This document shows positions 34,881 through 45,500 of a stretch of DNA of 64,000 nt, one piece after another. Each line of letters starts with the position of its first letter. Position 1 is the first letter of the stretch. The position numbers and the translations under genes are program-made. A model generated the notes under the pieces. That model was not told where the DNA came from and made no database searches. It saw nothing but the letters and a program-made list of their open reading frames with translations. Origin of the DNA: Lophius americanus (Eukaryota; Chordata; Actinopteri; Lophiiformes; Lophiidae); assembly GCA_037951165.1 (NCBI GenBank), contig JBBDHG010000008.1, positions 2,537,501 through 2,601,500 of the forward strand, written 5' to 3'.

Positions 34881-37800
34881 AATACTCATATATTTAGATT
34901 ATTGATATTCCATTTGTGAAATGGTTTCACAAGGAAATACAAATTTTATATTAACAGCAAGTCATTTCTGTTAATGCTAATTATAATTTGGATTCATAAT
35001 GTGGATTAATGGAACATATTGACATTTCGGTAAATTCTGTTTCCAAAGAGTGACCTGGCCTCTTTGGAGGCATAGAAAGAAATAGATACAGCAATAAATT
35101 ATGATTGTAACCTTATATAACTGATTACATCAGACGCAGTAGCATTGCATCGTCACCAAATCAATATGTTCTTACACACACTCGCTCACATGCAGCGGAC
35201 AAGAGACTAATATTTCTTTTTTTTGCAATTAAATTTTTTTTTTTCACCAGGGAAGCGCACAAAAGCTCAACATAGGATCATTTAAAAAAAAAAGAAGAAG
35301 GAGACTTGACGCTGTTTCGGTCAACTGTACTTCGGTCAGCTGAGGTTGTTTTAGATGTGCTATAGAAATACATTTTGACTTGATTTGACTTTCCAGGGCT
35401 TCTTGCTCACTGCTAAGCAAACAAACTGTTATAGCTGAACAAATGAAATGTATTTGGACAAGGCCTGAATAAGATATATATATTTTTCTGTTATATTTTA
35501 ATGTAACTTGCAATTAATCAATCGTCTCTTTACCAGAAGTACGTCAAAGCCTTACAGTCTTAAAGAATTGAAGAGGAAACGTGCAAATTCTCTTTGAATT
35601 AACTTAATGTTAATATCGCATTCTGTTGGCTAATTGGTTCGGGAGGACGTCTTGTCCACTTCACACAGACTGCCTTTCACCTTGCTATTATTTTATAATA
35701 ATAATAATAATAATAATACATTTAATTTATAATGCACTTTACATTTGGATCAAATCTCAAAGTGCTAGATGATACTGGGATTTTTTTGATGGTTTATTTA
35801 TATCAATCAGTCTTTTTATGTTTTGATTTCCCTCTTCCTTCCCTCCCAAACACAGAGGAGGATCATCTTCCTCTGCCTCAGGGACCAGCCTCCTCTGCTC
35901 TGAAGTCATGTTTATTGGACCTTTGCATGCGTTTTGTTTTCATACCTCTATAGATTTCTGCAGCTTTATGCTTAAACTGCTCAGCTCTTCTTTTTCACTC
36001 TCCACACCTTTCAGCGACTGGGCCGTACCGTCCAGATCTCTGTGCAGCCGACAGAAGTCACATTAATCTATGGGCTAGTCTCGTAAGCATGACTTTTCAC
36101 CAAAACTGAACACAGCTGAGTTTTTACAGTTTGATATGCTCCTGCTCCGCCTTCAGTTCCAGCACCACCTCCTCAAACTTCATCTTCTCCTCCTCCAGGA
36201 CCTGGTTCAGTCGCTCCAACTCCTGCACACAAATGCCTCGGTGTCAGAGACGCATTTCATCCTTAATGCTAATGCATCATATAATGATGACTGGAATATT
36301 ATGTGGCTGGAATAAAAACCTTGATGTACAACGGAAGCGTTAACAGGAGCAGGGAATGGATGTTGGTGGATGGATTTTCTAAGGCCATCATCTCTAATGT
36401 ATACGGACTAAATGGACTGAATGTATACAGCGTCTTTCTGAGTCTGCTTGACCACTCAAAGTGTTTTGCGTTACAGCATGCATGAATCTAAGGCTGGCAT
36501 AATAATTCAACAATTGCGGGATCGTCATCGCCCGCGCCACAGATCCTACGTGTTAACGTGAGAAGAACTATTTCATGGATCATTTTCATTTATTACCCAC
36601 ATAGACCTTCATGCGAGGAAGAACTTGGTTGATTTTGAGAAAAGTTGGTTGCATATTTCAGCCACCATGGTGGGCTTCATAGTATGAGGTCCGAATATGG
36701 AGTATCTTAATCCGCTCAAGGAGATATAGCGACATATATTACTGTAACAGTTCTTATTTTACTCAAGATGGGGAGCTTTTTACAAAAAACACAGTTTCTT
36801 GGACATAACTTCCTAACCGTTGGTCCAATTTAGGCCAAATTTAGGCCAAAGAAAAAAAGTTAACAGTATTTATCTTTGACTTTGACTCTTTGACATTATT
36901 GACTCTCTATGAGAAATAGTCATGTTGAGTCAATATGGACATTTGAGATTATTAATGATTTGATTACATTTGATTTGAGGAGTTCAATCGGTTGAATTGC
37001 TTGTACAACGCAGGGGATTGGAGGCATTTCGGGGATATACCCTTGCTGTGGGGAGCAACATCATAGGAATAGTTTATCTCTTGAAAAGACATGAACTGAC
37101 TACTTGATTGATAGTTCTGAACATTTGTTCGATCCAAACATTCTAATAATCTGCAGGTCCTGCTTCTCTGATTTGATTGAGAACTTTATGTCTTTGGATT
37201 TTGGTGCTGCTGGTCAGACAAAACAAGAATTTTGAGAAAACCTATCTATTCACACACTAAACGTTAAATAAGATATTGATAAGTATTTTCTGCAACAGAT
37301 ATACATAGAACGAACAGAGGAGATACAGTCCTGCTCACCTCTTTCTGAGCTCTCTGATGACTGAGCTCTTCAGTCTCTTCCATCAGTTTATCTGCAGACG
37401 TGAAACAGATTCATGTAAATTAACAGTCAGAAAGTCATCAATCATTAATTCCTATATTATAAAACAATGCTGGGGACATCAAGACTATTCAAAAGCATAT
37501 ATAAACATATTGGAAACATGTCAGTGTGTTAATTATTTATTTAATGCTGTTATCTAGAGAACACAAGGTCATTATTTTCATATCTCAACATAACACGATA
37601 AAAGATGTGCTCTTGTGATAACAACTCAATTTCCTCAAACCTTTTGTTTTCTGATATCACATGAACTACAGTAACTCTGGAGGACAGGCAGAGATCAGAG
37701 TTACAATCTTATTTAATCAACAGGAGCTGCAGGCAGCAGAGGGAGCAGAGACTGTCAACAAAGATAAGGGACCGTCAACAAAGACCAGGGACCACCAACA

Positions 37801-38575
37801 AAGAGTAGGCACCGTGATGAAGTTGAAGACGGAGAAGAGGAAGTACAAACGATGCAATAACTTGACTGATATCCATCCTCGCTTGAATCCTTTCTCTATC
37901 AGTGGATTGTTGATGTTTAATCTATAGCTCTGAGTTGGGGAAAATCTGTTTTTCTATAGTTTTGGCGATTATATTAAAATTGACAATGATTTAGTCACAT
38001 TTCTTCTTTCCTTAATACTTTGAGTGAAGTAAGTGAAATGTAATCATCTAAATTATTTTTATTTTTATTTTGAAAACTTAAAAACATAACCATCAGTCAA
38101 TTTGAAATCATGAAAAGTTTGGATTTGTTTCAGAATGAAGCTGCAAAAAAAAACAACTCTGAATTCTCAAAAAGACCGAGACTTTGTGGCGCTGCAGAGG
38201 TTGAGTTCATTAGAGCTATCGGAGCTCAGACAGACTCAGAGAAGATCATCCCTGAGATCAAGAAGCAGACATTTGTCTTCATCACCACAGAGGAGAGGCT
38301 GTGAATCAGGTCAAATTGCTGCAAAAAGATCCACTAAAGACAGAACCAAAAAAGAGGAAGAGGGTGAAGAATTACAAGGAATGGACTGCTGACGGAAAAT
38401 CTCTGCTTTGATCTGATGAGTCTAATTTGGAGATATCTGGTTCCAAACAGCTCTGAGTCTCCATGAAACGCAGAAACGGAGAATGTGATGGTTCCCGCTG
38501 TGAGGAAGGGAGGAGGAGTAGGAGGAGGAGGAGAGAACGCGCTTGATGTTGACACTGTTTTTTTTCAAAACTGAA

Positions 38576-38619
<44 letters not shown>

Positions 38620-38671
38620 TATGAACACAGGAACCCGCCATCCTATCTTAGAAAGGTGCTATAAAAGTCCA

Positions 38672-38705
<34 letters not shown>

Positions 38706-39419
38706 GTTATTATTATTATCTGGGTTTAGATCAGTGGAAACATCATTTGATTTTCAATAGGACCCAAATGACACCCTCAGTCTTCAGTCAGGAAAGTGAA
38801 AGGGGTGCTACCTCACATGACCTGGCCTCCACCGTTGGACCACCTGAACCCAAATGATGGGAATTTCTGTTCAATAATCATGAAAACTCCTTTAAACGGT
38901 TGAAGTAGCCATTCCAGTGATGACCTCATGAGGGCGGGCGTGAGAACACCAACAGTGTTCAAAGCTGTCATCAACGCTAAAGGTGGCTACTGTGAAGAAT
39001 GTAAAAATATTTAAGTGTTTTTCAACACTTTTTTCTTTACAGTGAAATTCCGGATGTGTTATTTAGAAGTTTTGATACCTATTATCTATAACATAGAAAT
39101 AACAAACATGAAGAAAAAAAACTGTGCTATAACTGTGTTATATCTTTAAAATACTAATTTATTGATGTTGTTAATGTTGCATGTTTACCCAGGTACTCCT
39201 GCTTCTCTTTGGTCAGCTGCAGGCCCTGAGCCTCCAGACTCTCGATCATGGCTTCTCCCAGCAGGGCGTTTTTCCACGTGCTGTCGGGCAAAAACACTAT
39301 TTAAACACCAAGGAACTAAGATTCATTTTTTATACGCATGATGATGAAATCTAAGCTCAAGATTTTCAGCCTTCACAGCCAAACAGGTTTGCAGTTTTCT
39401 CATACAGATCATGGAATAT

Positions 39420-39500
<81 letters not shown>

Positions 39501-42500
39501 GCAGCAACATGTGGCTCCGTCAGAGCTGACCTTCTGCCTATCCTGGGCTCTACGCGACCTAGATTCTGCTTCTGATCCAGATGAGATGTATCCGTCATTC
39601 ATCCATCCACCCATTCATCTATCCAACCATCCATTTATCTATTCTTCTATCCAGCCATCCATCTTTTCTCTATGTATTCATCCATCCCTCCATCTTTCTA
39701 TCGATCGACCCATCAATATATCACCCATTTATCTTTCCATCCAGCCTTCCATTAAAGCGTGTATCTATCTATCAGTCCATTAATCCATCCATCTTCCTAA
39801 GTATCACCCATATTTCTATGTATCCATCCATCCATCCATCTATCCTTCTATCCAAATCCTCCATTCATCCATCTATCCATCTACCCCATTATCCATCCAT
39901 TAATGCATGAAGCTCTCTATCTATGTATCCATCCATCCATCTTTTTCTATCTATCCATCCATCCATCTTTCAAATCATCATTCCATCCATCCATCCATCC
40001 ATCTATCCATCCATTAGCTTGAAATAACATTGTTTTTAATTAGACTAAGGTGTAAATTCTGAATCAGGTTTGGATCCTCTGGACACTCTGCTGATGCTGT
40101 AAAGGCTGGGTGAAGTTTTTTTTGTTGGACTTTTTTTTTATGTTTTAAAATTATTTTTTTCTGCTTGCTGTGAAGCTTCGGAAATATCTAGATGGTTTTA
40201 AAATTTTAGATGGCTCAAATGTTCATACATCAAAATCTATTCCCATTTGTATCATTTTCCAATTGAATCATCTTTTGATGATGACGAGCGTGAAGTCATG
40301 AATGTGTAACAAGTAGAACGTTATGTGGAGAACTCACACTTTCCCCGACTCCTGAAGCATCTCCATCCACTGGTGCCGCTCCTCCGGAGATTCAGCAGCC
40401 AGTACTACGGTTCCCTGGAGGACATAACAATACATCGTAATAAACTTTAACATTTACATCCAAGGGCTGCTGGGATAAAAGCTGAAAAAGATAAAGTTAC
40501 TACATTATGTGTCTCGTGTTTGTAGGATCAGCTTGATTTCATGATTGACATCCTTACATTTTGAAAGGTCTTATATGACCTTAAAGTTATTCTGGGAACC
40601 CTTTTGTTAAGTTAAGTTATGTTTTCTGCCAGCACATTCTGCCTTGCTCTGTAATATGAATGATAACTTAAACCTATTTGGGTTTACAAATGATCAATTA
40701 AACCTATCAGGGGTTTATAAATGAAAAATAAATCCACTGTGGGGTGTATAAATGATAAATTAAACCATTGTGGGCATAATAAAGGATAAATTAAACCACT
40801 ATTGCGTTTATAAATGATAAATGAATCCACTGTGGGGTTTATAAATGATAAAGTAAATCAATCAGGGGTTTATAAATGATAAATTAAACTAATTTGAGGT
40901 TTATAAATGATAATTTGAACTACTATGGGGTTAATAAATGATAGATTTAGACTCTATGGGGTTTATAAATGATAAATGTAACCTCTATGAGGTTTATAAA
41001 TGAAAAATCAATCCACTGTGGGGTGTATAAATGATAAATTAAACCAATTTGAGGTTTATAAATGATTATATGAACTACTATGGGGTTAATAAATTATAGA
41101 TTAAACCACTGTTCGGGTTATATATGATAAATCAAACCACTGTGGGGTTTATTAATGATAAATCCGACCAATATAAGGTTTATAAATGAAAAATCAATCC
41201 ACCGTGGGCTGTATAAATGATAAATTAAACCAATGTGGAATTTCTAAATGATAAATTACACCACTGTGGGATTTATAAATGATAAATTAAACCAATTTGA
41301 GGTTTATAAATGATTATATGAACTACTATGGGGTTAATAAATTATAGATTTAACCTCTATGGGGTTTATAATTGATAAATGTAACCTCTATGAGGTTTAT
41401 AAATGAAAAATCAATCCACTGTGGGGTGTATAAATGATAAATTAAACCAATTTGAGGTTTATAAATGATTATATGAACTACTATGGGGTTAATAAATTAT
41501 AGATTTAACCTCTATGGGGTTTATAATTGATAAATGTAACCTCTATGAGGTTTATAAATGAAAAATCAATCCACTGTGGGGTGTATAAATGATAAATTAA
41601 ACCAATTTGAGGTTTATAAATGATTATATGAACTACTATGGGGTTAATAAATTATAGATTAAACCACTGTGGGGTTTATAATTGATAAATGTAACCTCTA
41701 TGAGGTTTATAAATGAAAAATCAATCCACTGTGGGGTGTATAAATGATAAATTAAACCAATTTGAGGTTTATAAATGATTATATGAACTACTATGGGGTT
41801 AATAAATTATAGATTTAACCTCTATGGGGTTTATAATTGATAAATGTAACCTCTATGAGGTTTATAAATGAAAAATCAATCCACTGTGGGGTGTATAAAT
41901 GATAAATTAAACCAATTTGAGGTTTATAAATGATTATATGAACTACTATGGGGTTAATAAATTATAGATTAAACCACTGTGGGGTTTATTAATGATAAAT
42001 GAATCCACTGTTTGGTTTATTAATGATAAATCAGACCAATATGAGGTTTATAAATGATCAATTAAACCAATCAGGGGTTTATAAATGATAACTTGAACTT
42101 TTTATAAATGATTTATAAATGATAAACTTAATGATAAAGGCAACTCCAAATGTTGCCTTGAATGTGTAACAGGATCAGGGTCTTACAGTAAAATCTTCCA
42201 GGTTGACCACGATGGCGAAGGGCATCCCCATCTTCTCATTGGCTGATACCACACATCCTCCCAAAGGAATCACTCCCTGAGACAGAGACACACCCCTCAT
42301 TGTTTGTTATAGATAGTTAATGAATCAATACTCATTATAGATGTAATTCATAGTTTAAACTTTAAGTCAGGTGCACTCCCTGAAACTGAGCCGGGAGCTT
42401 ATTAAAAGCAAATTTCTAGCACAAAAAGAAATACATCATATGTGCATTGGAATAAATATCAATAAATATCAAAGAGGGTGACCCATCTTACAGTTCCAGT

Positions 42501-45500
42501 TCTTTAATAACTGGTCCTAAATCACATTTAACCAGTTCTGACAGCATTTTATGAGCAAATAGATGTTAAAGAAATCAGGAAATAGACTTAGATATTGTGT
42601 TTTCATAACATAACAAATATGATCAGCAAAGTTACAATTGTGATGTTACAAATTAAAAAAATAATTAAATCTAAGCCAAAAATAAAGAAAAAGTAAAGAA
42701 ATGTAATAGATGGGACGGAATAAAATCGACTTAATAGAATCCATGGAGCACATTTATGAATTTAATTTTGTTTTACAGTTTTTCTTCTTTCTACCCAGTT
42801 TTTGGTTTTTATTTGATCTAGTTTTGATTTTCTGACTTAGTTTTGATATTTTTTGACCTAGTGTTTCATTTATTTGACCACGATTTCAAGGTTTTGAATT
42901 TTTACTACCTACTTTTTGAGTTAGATTTTTAAAATCTATTTCTGTTTTTTTAATTAGTTTTTCTCTTCTTTGTTTTTTTGTTTTGTTTTTACTGTGTATA
43001 ATGCCAGATTTTAATATAAACAGCACCATATTTGGCACATTTTCAATTCCTTGTCTATCCAGCTGTGACAAATGGAGAGTCCTGATCCTATCCAAAAATC
43101 ACTGTGTAGAATAACTTGAACTTTGTGGTGTCCCACATTTCACATTTGATGCAGAAGTTATCAAAGAGTTATTCCCGAGTTATTCCCGAACAAAGTCAGT
43201 GACTGGTTTTTTTCATGATTATACTCCAATATAGCGATGTAATAGCCTATTTAAATCTAAAACGGGATAGAAATATTTACATTTTCTGCATTTAATCACA
43301 AATTCCCCTGATGAAAATAAATCATTTTAGGTCAAAGGTCAAAGGTGATGTAAATGCACTTGATCGCTGTGGAGCTTTATTAAGTTTATCTTAGGTTTGT
43401 AATTAAAGAGAGTCTTAACTTGTAAAATATGGAGAATATAGGTGCTTCTATAACCTCCAACTCACACGTCCTCCACCGTCTTTACTCATCCTTACGAGCA
43501 GCTCACCTTTGGGTGGATGTTGAAGAAACTGCTGGTCTCAAAGCTTCTCTTCTCGCTCTCTGCATAGTAGAGCAGGAAGCTGTCTTTGATGACGAAGAAT
43601 CTTTGGAGTGAGGAAGACAATGAAAGCAGCAGTGAGTCAGTCCATGTTCGTCTGCAGGTTCTCAAGATTCCTGCATCATCGTCTTTACTCTTCAACAGTA
43701 TATGTCATACTAACCTGTTCAGGTGTGGAGATGCTTTCCCCTGCGTCCACTGCTGGAGATTTATTTTAAGTTTTAGTTTAGCTCATTTTGTCAATGAGAG
43801 TTTTTTTCTTTTCGTAACACACTGTTTATCAGTCTAACATTTAAAGGCGCATTTCATGGAGAAGAAAAAAGAGATTAGAACTCTGAATAAAAAATTATTT
43901 TTGATTGTGCAGAATCCAGTTTGTGATAATTATGTTGATGAAGCAGGTTATTTTTTTCTTATCGCTTCCTTCCTGTTTGTCAGCAGGATTACAAGCAACC
44001 CTCCGCCGAGGGCCAATAAATTTGCCTGAGATCGGTTCAGTACGTCGTGTCTCACAATGTCAGGTCAAGTACACAACAAGCTTCCTAACCCTTGGACTGA
44101 ATCTGTAGCAGAACATAACGGGGTCTTCACTGGACTTAATCGTGTTTTGCATAATTTGATTTAATCTAGATTAGCTTGCGTCCTTCATCAGGTTTAAAGG
44201 CTTCATAAATAATGTGGCGGTGGAGGCAGATGCTCATGAACAGCTCTTGTTGTGGATTTTCTGTTGAGTTTGTAATATTTGATGATCCTTGTGGGTAGAA
44301 TTCAAAGCAACTGGAAAGTTCTCTAGTGCTTCAGCTAAGTGTTGTAAAATTGAATTCCAAACACAGTTGAACTGAAAGCTCTACAAGCTTCTCGTGTCAA
44401 GAAGAGGAAACTCTCATCTGAAAAAGTGGTTCTCAAACTTTTTTCAACAATGTACCCCTTTGGAGTTGTATTTGCAGATACAACATAAAAAAAATGGAAG
44501 GTACATTTAGGATTAATTGGGATTAATCACAACCAACAACATTAACATTTTTGTTTATGTGAATTACATTTATATAGTCAAATATTTTTTTAATATAAAC
44601 ATAATGGGAATTCGGATTTAATGCTCAGAATTCTGCATTTCATTGTGAATGGTAATTAAATTTATTTATTTTTCAAATAGGTCTACATGATCATTTTTGG
44701 GGGGAATTCTGAGTTTAAAGTCAGGATTCTGATAATATAGTTCCCCCCCCAAAAAAAATTTCACATCTGTGGTCCTGACCCTTTTCCACAGAAAATCACT
44801 GGGCTGTAGTTTTGTGTTGGAAACCAAGCATTTACAGAATAAAACCAAATTCTCTGGACTTTTCTGACGAGCACATGGGAGAGCTGACAAACAGGGTTTC
44901 TCCAGCGGGATTCTTTTGATCCATTCTTTTGATCCACGGGGTGCTGACGTCTTAACTGTTATGTAAACTAAGAGCCTTATCATATTATAAAGGTACCAAT
45001 CCAGGATTCTGATATCCAAACATAGACTCTGGACGTACTGGGTGTGAAAACACTGGTGGATAAGTCTGTGCTGTAGTTAAATGATGCAATCCTCTAAAAC
45101 AGTTTTTCACCTCCACCAAAGAGGTCATATTTTTCTTCAATGGTCTGTTTGTCTGTTTGTTAGCAGGATAACAGAAAAACTAATACATGAATTTTCATAA
45201 AATATTACCTAGAGGTAGGTTTTGGCAGATCCTACAGCTGAATACATTTTGTCGAAGTTATGTAATGACTTCACCACGTAACGTCAACATAATATTTAAT
45301 CAACCATCCCGTGATAGGGCCATTTTGGAGTTTGTTAGGACCCTCCAAAAAAATCACTGCCACCGGAACTTTGGACTCTTGTGGTAAAATTGACAGTTTC
45401 TACAGGCGGATCACATGATCATAAACTGCATCTTGAGTAGCACTCTTTCGACGCTACACGAGGATATGGATTTAAATCCAGAGGAAAATGTATTATTTAA

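Noticed and set aside
38110..38304. Small plus-strand gene in PLEKHD1 intron 5
   Set aside because: The adjacent sequence is a broken Tc1-like transposase, so these frames are more likely transposon debris.
39323..39910. Arg-Glu, Leu-Ser and Ile-His-Pro repeat frames
   Set aside because: Translations of the GA and ATCC simple repeats.
40655..42125. CRISPR-like array (regular 31-bp repeats)
   Set aside because: There are no unique spacers between units; it is a contiguous satellite in a vertebrate intron.
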